30,277 bases of DNA from NCBI GenBank assembly GCA_041652555.1, contig JBAZHE010000017.1, positions 1-30,277 on the forward strand, in the 5' to 3' direction. This DNA is from JBAZHE01 sp041652555 (lineage in GTDB: Bacteria > Patescibacteriota > Patescibacteriia > Patescibacteriales > WJLG01). The translations under genes and the position numbers were made by a program. Each line of letters opens with the position of its first letter. Position 1 is the stretch's first letter. The notes below the pieces were generated by a model. The model had not been told where the DNA came from, made no database searches, and worked only from the letters and a program-made list of their open reading frames with translations. This document shows positions 16,131 through 23,969 of this stretch, piece by piece.

Positions 16131-16230
16131 ATTCGCATGTCCCGCATTCGTAGCGCGGGTCGCGAAGCGAAAACAATCTCCCTAAAATTCGCATGTGCCC
16201 CATTCGTAGCGGGGCTGCCGAAGGCAAAAC
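16131..16230. repeat. Two tandem structured repeats with compensatory stem changes
   Basis: Copy 1 starts at 16131 and copy 2 at 16187. Each has ATTCGCATGT, a 5-bp stem around an identical ATTCGTAGC loop, a 4-bp stem around a GAA loop, then AAAAC. In copy 1 the stems are CCCGC/GCGGG and TCGC/GCGA. In copy 2 they are GCCCC/ggggC and TGCC/GGCA. Four positions differ and all four keep pairing. An 86 aa open frame across this region is not credible as a gene. Confidence 0.8.
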
Positions 16231-16231
16231 T

Positions 16232-16259
16232 AAAAAAACATCGTTTTAAAAAACAATGT
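16232..16259 (-). repeat. Terminator-like 28-bp hairpin repeat, copy 1
   Basis: On the minus strand ACATTGTTTT pairs with AAAACGATGT around a TT loop, followed by seven T. Perfect copies of the 26-base core occur at 23794-23819 and 26498-26525. Here it points toward the giant surface gene. It could terminate readthrough from the AbiE genes or attenuate the surface gene transcript. Confidence 0.75.
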
Positions 16260-16310
16260 CATTGTAAGGATGATTGGGAAACAAAAATACAAAATTGTGG
16301 GGAAGATATT

Positions 16311-16379
<69 letters not shown>

Positions 16380-16422
16380 AGTTATTTTCTTATCTTTTTA
16401 CTTTAGCTTTTTGCTTGATTTT

Positions 16423-16450
16423 ATTATAACACAGAAAATTATTTACACAA
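16423..16450 (-). promoter_or_regulatory. Candidate promoter for the 2077 aa surface protein gene
   Basis: On the minus strand TTGTGT (16445-16450) and TATAAT (16423-16428) are 16 bases apart, and TGTTATAAT forms an extended -10. Start near 16416 would give a leader of about 440 bases containing the GA repeat, hairpin repeat, tandem structured repeats and palindromes before ATG 15974. The gap 16380-16492 holds no other feature that I can see. A promoter nearer the gene is possible but none is obvious. Confidence 0.55.
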
Positions 16451-16492
16451 ATTTTAGAGCAGATATTTGGTTCGGCTGATGTAAATCCGTTT

Positions 16493-17188
16493 TTAACTAC
16501 CGCTTTCAGCCAGAGCTTTTAATAAAAATATAGTTTCTGATTTTAGTTTCATGCGCGCCCAGTCCTTTTTTGATTCGGACAGCATTTCTCCGAGGCCATC
16601 AAGAATATGGCGGTTGTCTGTTTTTTCCAGAAGTTCGACACATTTATTCAGAGCTTCTTTAAGTGGCAGCTTAATCCTGTTTTCAACAATATCCTTGTTT
16701 ATCGGCCAACTATTTTTAGCGAAAAAATAAACATCATAAATATCGCGACTGGTTTTGCCGATTCTCTCAAACATAGCCGCCAGCTTATTGGCAAACATAT
16801 CATCTTTAATCATCACCAACATGGAAATTCCCAGCAACATCTTTACTTCATATTTTGAGCCGAAATTTCTGCGATTGACCTCAATCTTGATATTCTGCGC
16901 TTTTTCATTATACGAAATTATCGTGATCAGATTAAATCGCTTAATCCTTGAATCAACGATTTTACCGTAGTTCGCGGCTATTTTTTGAATTTTTTCAAAA
17001 ACTTCCTGTTCTTTATTTTCATCCAAAAGATCAAAATCAAGATCAACAGAGCTTCTGTCCAGCTCATAGAACATTAAGGCGGCGGTTCCGCCCTTAAAAC
17101 CTAAAAGCGGAGCGATAGAGGCATCGGAAAAAATATCTTTTAATATCCGCAATAAAATATTTTTATGTTTCGGAAAATCAAAGGTCAT
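16493..17188 (-). CDS. AbiEii-type nucleotidyltransferase toxin (type IV toxin-antitoxin)
   Basis: A 231 aa protein of the AbiEii/AbiGii nucleotidyltransferase family, the toxin of type IV toxin-antitoxin pairs first found as phage abortive infection genes. Known members transfer nucleotides to RNA, including tRNA, to block growth. The nucleotidyltransferase signature FKGGTAALMFYELDRSSVDLDF shows GG (33-34) and the DLD metal ligands (Asp49, Asp51). A third acidic residue may be Glu104 in IKIEV. The second motif, ANKLAAMFER...SRDIYDVYF (Lys136, Arg149, Asp150, Asp153), is also present. It lies 11 bases after the antitoxin gene, in the expected order and on the same promoter. All key residues look intact, so the toxin is probably functional. 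Confidence 0.88.
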   Translation of the reverse strand: MTFDFPKHKNILLRILKDIFSDASIAPLLGFKGGTAALMFYELDRSSVDLDFDLLDENKEQEVFEKIQKIAANYGKIVDSRIKRFNLITIISYNEKAQNIKIEVNRRNFGSKYEVKMLLGISMLVMIKDDMFANKLAAMFERIGKTSRDIYDVYFFAKNSWPINKDIVENRIKLPLKEALNKCVELLEKTDNRHILDGLGEMLSESKKDWARMKLKSETIFLLKALAESGS

Positions 17189-17199
17189 ATTTTTTTATT

Positions 17200-17799
17200 T
17201 TAAGATTTATTTTCTTTATAGTACTTGAAATACTCTTCAACTTTTCTATTCATTCTTTGATTGCGATAAATCGGTAATATTTCAAAAATTTTATCCCAAT
17301 CCAAAACATCTAAATGGTCAAAATGATAATCTTTACTAATATATACTCGATCCAAAAATGCTCGTTCTTTTGTCGCTTGAGACACATTATTTATATTTTC
17401 AATGCCCGATGTGTCGCTCAAAACATAATCTTTCATCTTGATAAAAAAAATCTTTTGCCCGTTAGCTTCAATCTCGCGGGTAACATAAGACGCGACAAAA
17501 ATGTTTTTATAGTATTGAAAATTAACTCCGGCGCGAGTCAAAATTGTTTCAAAGCTTATGTAGGATGGAGTGTAAATTTTTGTCGCCAATTCAAAACGAT
17601 CATAATTTTCATCCTTGGCGTAAAAACCGCGACGGATTCGTATTAATTTTCCGCTTCTTACGTAATCATTCAATCTGACGCGAATCTTTCCACTTCTTTC
17701 TTCTTCCCACAACAAAACAATGTCTTTAATGGAAAAGACAGTTTTAGAAGATCTTAATAAAATCTCAATATATTGGCCTTTTTTTGATTTTTTAAACAT
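17200..17799 (-). CDS. AbiEi-type antitoxin / transcriptional regulator
   Basis: A 199 aa protein with an N-terminal winged helix (about residues 15-65; VFSIKDIVLLW..RVRLNDYVRSGKLIRIRRGFYAK), typical of AbiEi antitoxins. These neutralise AbiEii without stable complex formation and repress their own promoter by binding inverted repeats. The rest (AGVNFQYYKNIFVAS and following) matches the less conserved antitoxin C-terminal region. The toxin gene follows after 11 bases. An inverted repeat with 6-bp arms lies 12 bases upstream of the start, in the right place for autoregulation. The exact subfamily of AbiEi proteins cannot be fixed by eye. Confidence 0.82.
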   Translation of the reverse strand: MFKKSKKGQYIEILLRSSKTVFSIKDIVLLWEEERSGKIRVRLNDYVRSGKLIRIRRGFYAKDENYDRFELATKIYTPSYISFETILTRAGVNFQYYKNIFVASYVTREIEANGQKIFFIKMKDYVLSDTSGIENINNVSQATKERAFLDRVYISKDYHFDHLDVLDWDKIFEILPIYRNQRMNRKVEEYFKYYKENKS

Positions 17800-17811
17800 A
17801 TTTATACTAGT

Positions 17812-17868
17812 AGTTAGTTTAAACCTAACTTATAGTATAAATTATAGCATAAACTAAAATAAATTCAA
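17812..17868 (-). promoter_or_regulatory. AbiE promoter with inverted-repeat operator
   Basis: On the minus strand TTGAAT (17863-17868), 16 bases, then TGCTATAAT with -10 at 17841-17846. Just downstream lies the inverted repeat AGTTAG (17812-17817) / CTAACT (17825-17830) with a 7-base spacer, over the expected start region. It is a plausible AbiEi operator. Confidence 0.65.
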
Positions 17869-17875
17869 GAGTCCT

Positions 17876-20212
17876 TTATTTCCCCAGTCTTGTCTCCTCG
17901 TAATTGAATATCGGGCCGGCGGTGATTATTTTTTCCTCACCGCGCTTATAAATTACTAGCAAAAGTTTGGTGCCGGCTAAATTTTCCCGCATTCTTTGCG
18001 TCCCGGAAACTCCTTTAATCTCTAAGATCTTACTGCCTTTTTTGCTTACGGCAAAATCGCGGTAGAAATTAGAAATAAATTTATAATCTTCTTCTGACAA
18101 AGGCTCGCCGGACGCTTCTTTTTTTATAATCGCTTCAATGGCGGTTAAATTATTTTTTAAATTTTTCAAAACATATAAAGCCGCGCCACCTTGATCGCTA
18201 ATTTTTAAGGCCGTTAAGAAGTCTATCATCATTCCGGTATTGGCTGATAATTCTTTGGCGAGAATTTGATTTGGTTCAATGTAGCCGTAAGAAATAAGTT
18301 TATTTTCCTCCTCAACGCTGGTTAAGCGTGAAGAATTTTTATCGCTAAAAATAAAGATGTCCGGCGGCAACTGGAAATTAATCCAGGAAGAGAGCGCCCA
18401 AGACAAAACTTTTTGGCGGTAATTTTCTGTGCGAGCAAAAGTCGGCAATATTGTTGTTGACGCGGAAAAATTCTTTTTAATCACATCTAATGCCAACCAA
18501 AAATTATTGCTATGCCAAGAAGTGGTTGCAAAAACAGAGAGTTCTTTTTTTAAATCAGTAATTTTTTGGGAATAAAGTTCGTAATTAGTATTAGAAGCGA
18601 TATAGGCTCCGGAGAAAGTGTTGTCCGCGGTTAGATTGGCAATATCTAGAACTGAAGCCACACAGCGCTCGCCAATTTTTTGTTTTTTATTAACACAAGC
18701 GGTAGCCACGTTTACCGCTTCTACAATTCCACCACGGTAAGCGCCAACAGAGGTGGCGGTTAGATTATTAAAAATATACTCGCTTGGCCATTGCGCTTCG
18801 GCTAATATTTTTAAGCCGATTTCCGGTTTTTCCGTTAATGAATTTTTATCCCGACCGCCCTCTATTAATGGGAGGTCAATCTTAGCGATTTCCGTGGCTA
18901 AAGAAGTTAAATTATTGTCAATATTTTCTGCTGTTAAGCTATCAGTCGCTTTTTTGTCTGCACCAAAAACATTATCCAGCGCGGTGCGATAATGCAGATA
19001 AGTTAAATCGCTTCTTAAACCGGTGAAAAAAGATTTTATTTTATAAATTTGCGCCCATTGATTTTTTAGATCTTGCGAAGAAGCCAAGTCATCAGATAAA
19101 AGCAAAGAGGCATAAAAACTTACGCGCCAGTCTTCTTTATCCAAAAAACAATCAGGACAATCGGCGCCTCTAGGATAAAGAGGCCAAACTGAATTTAACC
19201 AATGTGAAGCCAGATAAAAATTTTTCAGACGTTCGTTAGCGCTATATTCGTCGGGAATAATGAAATTCTGATAATCGCGCGTATAAAGAAGCACGGGGGA
19301 TTTGGCTTCTTTCCCGGCGACGTGGATTAAAGCCAGTTCAGCGGAAACATCATTTTTAAGATATTCCGGTAAAGAAAAATAAAACTCTTCGGCCTCGGAA
19401 AGAGAAAACTTTCCTTCGCCATCCAGGCCGGAATTATCTTTGATTTGCTCTTTGGTCGGTTGTAAAAGCGCCAGTGATACCGCCAAAAAGGCTAGTTCGC
19501 GACGAGCTCCTTCTAAAGAAATATCATTTGCTAAACTGTTTTCCATCGCTTTAGTTTCATATCTTGTTTTAGCTGTTTCGTAAAGCTTTTTATTTGTTTG
19601 CCAGAGAGAATTATAAAAAACCGCGCCCTCTATTTTTTTGTAAGCCAGTTTGGTTATGTTTTGATAATAGTAGGTTAAAAAATCAGCCGTAATAAGCGGT
19701 GGAATTTGACGACTGTCCAGAGCGTTGTAAATTTCATAAAAATTTTCTGCCGGCAAAAATGGATTATCAATTATGGCAAAGCCGGATGAATCCAATTCAG
19801 GAAGAACTTTATCCAAATTTATTTTTCGGGAAAAATCATAATAATTGGCGATGTCGATTTTAGTATTTAATGGTAAATCATAAACCGCGGAAAAGGGAAT
19901 TGGCGCTTCCGGATTTTTATAAAAATCACCGGGGAAATATTTTTCAGCTGTTTCTGTTGATTGTTCGGTTGAAGAAGATGCTGAGTTTTCTTCGTCGCCG
20001 GTTCCTGGTAAAACAAATTTTTCTTCTTCTGAAGTGGAGGCGGTTATCGGTGAAGATGTTTTTTCGCCTGATTCTGAGGTCGCATTTTTTTGTTTATCAA
20101 TAAACTGAATAATAAAAAAAATAGCGAAAATCGCCAAAACTAAACCAGTAAAAATTAAGATTAATTTTAGATAGCTATTGCCGAAATTGTTTAAAAATTT
20201 TTTAAATTTCAT
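17876..20212 (-). CDS. Membrane-anchored DUF3160-type protein
   Basis: A 778 aa protein with one N-terminal transmembrane segment (about residues 15-37), a Ser/Thr/Glu-rich linker to about residue 85, and a large extracytoplasmic domain. IPPLITADFLTYYYQNITKLAYKKIE resembles the start of DUF3160, a domain of unknown function in bacterial extracellular proteins. HYRTALDNVFG, WINFQLPPDIFIFSD and the late VSGTQRMRENLAGTKLLLVIYK are other notable stretches. An ATG six codons upstream (20230) exists, but its bases form the end of the REP-like repeat at 20224-20296, so ATG 20212 is preferred. It lies below mltG on the same strand. No function is known; the envelope context suggests a cell-wall role. 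Confidence 0.7.
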   Translation of the reverse strand: MKFKKFLNNFGNSYLKLILIFTGLVLAIFAIFFIIQFIDKQKNATSESGEKTSSPITASTSEEEKFVLPGTGDEENSASSSTEQSTETAEKYFPGDFYKNPEAPIPFSAVYDLPLNTKIDIANYYDFSRKINLDKVLPELDSSGFAIIDNPFLPAENFYEIYNALDSRQIPPLITADFLTYYYQNITKLAYKKIEGAVFYNSLWQTNKKLYETAKTRYETKAMENSLANDISLEGARRELAFLAVSLALLQPTKEQIKDNSGLDGEGKFSLSEAEEFYFSLPEYLKNDVSAELALIHVAGKEAKSPVLLYTRDYQNFIIPDEYSANERLKNFYLASHWLNSVWPLYPRGADCPDCFLDKEDWRVSFYASLLLSDDLASSQDLKNQWAQIYKIKSFFTGLRSDLTYLHYRTALDNVFGADKKATDSLTAENIDNNLTSLATEIAKIDLPLIEGGRDKNSLTEKPEIGLKILAEAQWPSEYIFNNLTATSVGAYRGGIVEAVNVATACVNKKQKIGERCVASVLDIANLTADNTFSGAYIASNTNYELYSQKITDLKKELSVFATTSWHSNNFWLALDVIKKNFSASTTILPTFARTENYRQKVLSWALSSWINFQLPPDIFIFSDKNSSRLTSVEEENKLISYGYIEPNQILAKELSANTGMMIDFLTALKISDQGGAALYVLKNLKNNLTAIEAIIKKEASGEPLSEEDYKFISNFYRDFAVSKKGSKILEIKGVSGTQRMRENLAGTKLLLVIYKRGEEKIITAGPIFNYEETRLGK

Positions 20213-20223
20213 AAAAAATTTTG

Positions 20224-20296
20224 GTGTCATTCCCGCGAAAGCGGGAATTCAGGGTTCATTGCACTTAACTGGATTCCCGCCTTCGCGGGAATGACA
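20224..20296. repeat. REP-like double hairpin between mltG and the DUF3160 gene
   Basis: Two TTCCCGC hairpins, 20230-20247 and about 20273-20291, face each other. Their outer ends GTGTCATTCCCGC and GCGGGAATGACAC are exact reverse complements, so the whole 73 bases can fold as one large hairpin or two small ones. The loop sequence between them is unrelated. It resembles bacterial interspersed mosaic elements; a single copy of the theme sits at 435-462. Confidence 0.85.
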
Positions 20297-20317
20297 CAGA
20301 AAATAAAAATCCACTCG

Positions 20318-21379
20318 CTATTTCAAATATTTTTCTTTGTTTTGCAAATGCTCGGCGTAAGTTTTGGCAAAAACAGTTTCGCCGTTGTCTGAGCGGGAAA
20401 GAAAATAAAAATAACTTGTTTCGGTTGGATAAATCGCCGCACTAATCGCCGCCATCCCGGGATTGGAAATCGGCCCAGGTGGTAAGCCTTGATGGCGGTA
20501 AGTATTATAGAGAGAATCGGTTTGTGTATCTTCTATTGTATAGATTGCCTTATTAACACCCAGAATATAAGCTAAGGTGGCACAAGATTCTAATGGTTGG
20601 CTGTTTTCCAGGCGGTTCCAAAAAATTCCTGAAACAATTTTCATATCCTCTTCCTTAGCCACTTCTTTTTCTATAACCGAAGCCATGGTTATTATTTCAT
20701 AAATAGTTTTGTTTTGTTTTTTTATGTCCGCACGCATTTCTGATGTTAATTTCTTATCTAAATTTGCGAGCATTTTTAAAATAATATCGTCAGCGGAGGC
20801 ATTAGCATAAACTCGATAAGTATCAGGAAATAAATAGCCTTCCAAGCCTTGGCAATTTGGTTTGTCAGCTAAAAAATCAAATTGCGACGCATAATTTTTT
20901 AGCAACGGTGAATTTTTTTGGCATTGGGTAAAAGGTTCGCCGGCTAAAGCGTAAAAATCTTTTATGGAAAAAAATCCGGCCTCCTCTATTTTTTTGGCAA
21001 TATCACGACTAGTCCAGCCTTCAATAAAAGTAATGACTGTTTCCTTGCTAATTGTTTTTCCGGCCGCCAAGATTGCAGTAATTTCTTTGATGTTTGCGGA
21101 TGGACTTAATTCATAGGCGCCGGCTTGCAATTTGTTTTCATTATTTGACCAACGGCAATAAAGTTGGAAAAAGAAATCCGAGCGAATTAGCTTTTCTTTA
21201 AATAATTTTTGGCCAACTTGCCCGACAGAGATGCCAGTTGGTACGACAAAAATCTTTTTTTCGCCACGTACATCCAGTGGTCGATTGATATTTCTTTGAT
21301 AAGTAAAATAAAACAAGAGGAGAAAAACAAAAAACAAAAATACTATTCTTATGGTGATTTTTTTAAAGCGAGACTTCAT
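20318..21379 (-). CDS. mltG: Endolytic peptidoglycan transglycosylase MltG (YceG-like)
   Basis: MltG cleaves nascent glycan strands in the membrane and limits their length. The 353 aa protein has an N-terminal transmembrane helix (about residues 8-27), a LysM-like region, and the YceG catalytic domain. Key motifs are GLEGYLFPDTYRV (about 178-190), TMASVIEKEV with the catalytic Glu237 (equivalent to E. coli Glu218), and the family signature LPPGPISNPG. The stretch LESCATLAYILG replaces the more usual LQTDPTVxYxxG. It is the last gene of an operon with a membrane-fusion protein (5-base gap) and a response regulator. It implies a peptidoglycan wall. Confidence 0.94.
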   Translation of the reverse strand: MKSRFKKITIRIVFLFFVFLLLFYFTYQRNINRPLDVRGEKKIFVVPTGISVGQVGQKLFKEKLIRSDFFFQLYCRWSNNENKLQAGAYELSPSANIKEITAILAAGKTISKETVITFIEGWTSRDIAKKIEEAGFFSIKDFYALAGEPFTQCQKNSPLLKNYASQFDFLADKPNCQGLEGYLFPDTYRVYANASADDIILKMLANLDKKLTSEMRADIKKQNKTIYEIITMASVIEKEVAKEEDMKIVSGIFWNRLENSQPLESCATLAYILGVNKAIYTIEDTQTDSLYNTYRHQGLPPGPISNPGMAAISAAIYPTETSYFYFLSRSDNGETVFAKTYAEHLQNKEKYLK

Positions 21380-21384
21380 AGGTC

Positions 21385-23289
21385 TTAATTTTTAGAGCTC
21401 GTTTTAATAAAAACTACGGCTTCTTCACCTTCCTTTACGCCGGATAAAAGTTCAATTAAGCCGTCATCCCCGCGCAAGCCCGTTTCTGTGCGAACTTCTG
21501 TTAAAACTCCTTGGCGTAAAATGCGAATTATTTTTTGGCCTGATTTTTCTAGGATTGCCCTTTCCGGCGCGGCTAAAACCCCTTCACGTCGACCAGCGAA
21601 AATCGCTACATTGGCAGTCATACCGGATTTAACTTGCGTCAATCTCTCGTCGTCTTCGGCAAAGCCAATTTTAACTTTATAGTAAACAACCTCTTGAATA
21701 ATAGTTTCAGCCGGTTCAATAAAAATAACTTGGCCGGAAAATTTTTGCCCTTCACCAAAAGCGTCCAGTGTTATTTCCACTTCATCACCAACTTTTATTT
21801 TAGCAATATCTGATTCTGAAATATCAACCTCTATTTCAAAACTATTTTCCTTTAAAACAGAAAAGGCTGTTTGGCCGGTTGGAACTTGCTCGCCAACTTC
21901 ATAAATTGAACGAATTAATTTTCCATCAATCGGCGATTTTAATAAACTGTCCTCTATTTTTTTATCAGCTAAATCCAAAGAGGCTTGCGCTTGGTCAACT
22001 TTAGCTTGCGCCAAAACAACATCTTCAGAACGCGCCGGTGAATTTAATTGCGTTAATTGTCGACTGGCCACGGCGGCTGTTTCACGGGAAGTTTTTACAT
22101 TGGAATCCGCAGTTGAAAGACGAGCTTCACCGCTTAGACGAGTGCTGGACAAACTGTTTTGTGCTGCCAGCAGAGCATTATCAAAAGCGGCTTGCGCTTG
22201 ATTTAAGGAATTTTGCGCTGAGGAAATATTGGTATTATAAGAAAGATAGGCGTTATCTAAAGACTGGCGATCGCCTTGAACAACACCTATCGCTGTATTA
22301 TTATAAGTTGTTTGTGTACTAATAAGCGTCTTATAAGAGTCCATTAATGTCTGGCTCATTGTACTATTCTCCAAGGCGATATAGGAATTATCCAAGACAT
22401 AAGCAGTTTTTTTCAAAAAGAATAGAATATCATCCGAAGCTTTTTTTATACTGGTTTCACTTTTATCTGTTAAAGCTGTGGTCAAAGAAGTCGCCGCTAA
22501 AGAATAAAAACTCTCGGCTTCGGTGTAGCCGTTCTTAGCGTTATTAAGATAAGTTTTATTTTTTGCGCTCAAAGTGTTCTTGATGTCGTCGTCAGTTAGC
22601 ATTTTGTCGACATTATCCAGGGCAGCATTGCCGACCGAAAGCTTGGCGCTATCGTCAAGCAAGCTGGTTTCTACAGCATTATCAATAACTTTTTGATAAG
22701 TTGCTTCTGCACTAGCTAAATTTATTTTTGCCGCTGCCAAAGAAGCTTCGTAGGTGGTAATTGTTCCAGCGCCAGTGTCGGTTAGATCATTTAAATTTTT
22801 CTCAGCTTGGCGAATTTCTTCGGCCACGGTTTTTTGGGTTTTATTTAAATTGTCTACGGCCGCTTCATAAGCTTTTTGCGCCTGTCCGGATTGCGCTTCT
22901 AGCACAGAAATCTCATTTCTAGTGGAACCAGTCAATAATTTTCCCAAGCTAGCTTTGGCGGCTAACAAATTTGATACGGCATTGGCGCGTTCAATTGTTG
23001 CCGCGGAATAATCCAACTCGGCGATTACTTGATCTTTCTTTACTAAATCTCCCAAATTTATAAATTTTTCCGCTAATTTTCCGCCCAAAGGAAAACTTAA
23101 TTTTATTTCTTCGGCTGATTTTACCGAACCGACTTCTTTTACAGTCTGCACTAGATTTACTCTTTCAATTTTAGCTGTTTCGTATTGCGGTGCCACCGGC
23201 TTCTGAAAAGCAAAAAAGATAACAGCTAAAACAGCTAGGACAAGAATAAATAAAAGTGTGATTTTGGTTTTCCTTCTTTTGGTAAACAT
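21385..23289 (-). CDS. HlyD-type periplasmic adaptor / membrane-fusion protein
   Basis: A 634 aa protein with a signal anchor (about residues 9-28), a first lipoyl half (KLSFPLGGKLAEKFINLGDLVKKDQVIAELD, about 63-93), a very long coiled-coil hairpin (about 95-430), a second lipoyl half (LLKSPIDGKLIRSIYEVGEQV), and beta-barrel and membrane-proximal domains to the end. Membrane-fusion proteins of this kind bridge ABC or RND pumps to the outside. The coiled coil is longer than in most family members, with Asn/Ala/Ser-rich heptads. No ABC or RND transporter gene lies in the window, so its partner is elsewhere or it stands alone. It lies between a response regulator (4-base gap) and mltG (5-base gap). 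Confidence 0.88.
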   Translation of the reverse strand: MFTKRRKTKITLLFILVLAVLAVIFFAFQKPVAPQYETAKIERVNLVQTVKEVGSVKSAEEIKLSFPLGGKLAEKFINLGDLVKKDQVIAELDYSAATIERANAVSNLLAAKASLGKLLTGSTRNEISVLEAQSGQAQKAYEAAVDNLNKTQKTVAEEIRQAEKNLNDLTDTGAGTITTYEASLAAAKINLASAEATYQKVIDNAVETSLLDDSAKLSVGNAALDNVDKMLTDDDIKNTLSAKNKTYLNNAKNGYTEAESFYSLAATSLTTALTDKSETSIKKASDDILFFLKKTAYVLDNSYIALENSTMSQTLMDSYKTLISTQTTYNNTAIGVVQGDRQSLDNAYLSYNTNISSAQNSLNQAQAAFDNALLAAQNSLSSTRLSGEARLSTADSNVKTSRETAAVASRQLTQLNSPARSEDVVLAQAKVDQAQASLDLADKKIEDSLLKSPIDGKLIRSIYEVGEQVPTGQTAFSVLKENSFEIEVDISESDIAKIKVGDEVEITLDAFGEGQKFSGQVIFIEPAETIIQEVVYYKVKIGFAEDDERLTQVKSGMTANVAIFAGRREGVLAAPERAILEKSGQKIIRILRQGVLTEVRTETGLRGDDGLIELLSGVKEGEEAVVFIKTSSKN

Positions 23290-23293
23290 TTTT

Positions 23294-23716
23294 TTAAATT
23301 TGATAAGTATTATTAGCCTCCTCCATAGCTTCGCGGTTCTCCATTATTTTTTTGACTTTTTCGGCAAATTCAGCCACGGAAAAATCATTCTTTAAAAAAT
23401 ATTGATTCGCGCCGATTGATAAGCCGCGGGCGCGAGAATCTTCATCGGAAACATCGGTAAAAACGAAAACATAAAGATTATTGATTTCACTATCTGCTCT
23501 AATAGCTTTGATAATTTCAAAACCATCTAGTTTGGGCAAAATCAAATCAAGAATGACGATGTCGGCATCAACTTTTCTTATCTCCATAATCAGATCTTCT
23601 ATTTCTTCTTCGCCACCGGGATTTATTTCAGCTTCAAACCCCATGGTATTAAGATTAGCCTGCAAACCTTTAGCAATATTGGCATCATCTTCAATAATAA
23701 AAACACTTTTAGGCAT
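23294..23716 (-). CDS. Stand-alone receiver-domain response regulator (CheY-like)
   Basis: A 140 aa receiver domain with no output domain. The acidic pair Asp10-Asp11 (IIEDDAN), phosphoacceptor Asp57 (VILDLILPKLDG), switch Thr87 (VFTDVS) and Lys109 (YFLKND) are all present, so it should be phosphorylated by a histidine kinase. None is encoded nearby. An in-frame ATG 44 codons upstream (23848) would add residues derived from the hairpin repeat (KKHRFKKQ words), and these do not resemble a receiver, so ATG 23716 is chosen. It is first in an operon with the membrane-fusion protein and mltG. The short C-terminal tail after the last helix has no recognisable motif. Confidence 0.92.
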   Translation of the reverse strand: MPKSVFIIEDDANIAKGLQANLNTMGFEAEINPGGEEEIEDLIMEIRKVDADIVILDLILPKLDGFEIIKAIRADSEINNLYVFVFTDVSDEDSRARGLSIGANQYFLKNDFSVAEFAEKVKKIMENREAMEEANNTYQI

Positions 23717-23744
23717 AAAATTTGGGTTAAAAATTAACAACTTT

Positions 23745-23771
23745 ATTATATCATAAAAAACGCCTTGGCAA
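23745..23771 (-). promoter_or_regulatory. Extended -10 promoter for the response regulator operon
   Basis: On the minus strand TTGCCA (23766-23771), 15 bases, then TATAAT (23745-23750) within TGATATAAT. The short spacer is offset by the TGn extension. The start would be about 22 bases above ATG 23716. This is a further reason to reject the longer reading of the regulator. Confidence 0.6.
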
Positions 23772-23793
23772 AAGTTATCAATCAAGTAATAAT

Positions 23794-23819
23794 ATTGTTT
23801 TTTAAAACGATGTTTTTTT
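23794..23819 (+). repeat. Terminator-like 28-bp hairpin repeat, copy 2
   Basis: The core is identical to those at 16232-16259 and 26498-26525 over 26 bases, with the T7 tract on the plus strand. It lies upstream of the response regulator promoter and is oriented toward fic. It is not within a convincing reading frame: translating across it gives an open stretch with no ATG. Confidence 0.75.
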
Positions 23820-23912
23820 GTTTTCTTTTTAATTGTCTCAGACGGCAAAAGATGTAAGATGGAATTTTATTGTAAGGGTGACGGCAGAGTATTGTTGTAA
23901 AAATGTTATTTT

Positions 23913-23963
23913 TTGCGTAATTCTTGCGTAATTCTTGCGCAATTATTTTTAATGCGGTATAAT
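23913..23963 (+). promoter_or_regulatory. Fic promoter with three 11-bp iterons
   Basis: TTGCGTAATTC at 23913-23923 and 23924-23934, then TTGCGCAATTA at 23935-23945. The third unit supplies the -35 TTGCGC (23935-23940), 17 bases before TATAAT (23958-23963). The ATG of the Fic gene starts 7 bases after the -10, so the transcript should begin at or beside the start codon (leaderless). The repeats are one helical turn apart and could bind a regulator, perhaps Fic's own C-terminal winged helix. Confidence 0.7.
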
Positions 23964-23969
23964 CTGAGT

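Noticed and set aside
16131..16230. CRISPR array
   Set aside because: There are only two repeats with no unique spacers of regular length and no cas genes nearby; they are tandem hairpins.
20213..20230. Upstream ATG for the DUF3160 protein
   Set aside because: The ATG is the end of the REP-like repeat (GGAATGACAC); the next ATG at 20212 starts a normal signal-anchor sequence.
23731..23805. Third small leader frame ending in NNIVF at hairpin copy 2
   Set aside because: It has no ATG, runs antisense to the response regulator promoter, and its upstream match to the other two copies is out of frame. The shared ending is forced by the identical DNA.
23717..23848. N-terminal extension of the response regulator
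   Set aside because: The extra 44 residues include the translated hairpin repeat and overlap the extended -10 promoter. The receiver domain starts naturally at ATG 23716.
23913..23969. Longer Fic start
   Set aside because: It would translate the promoter iterons and the -10 box; ATG 23970 gives the family-like N-terminus.
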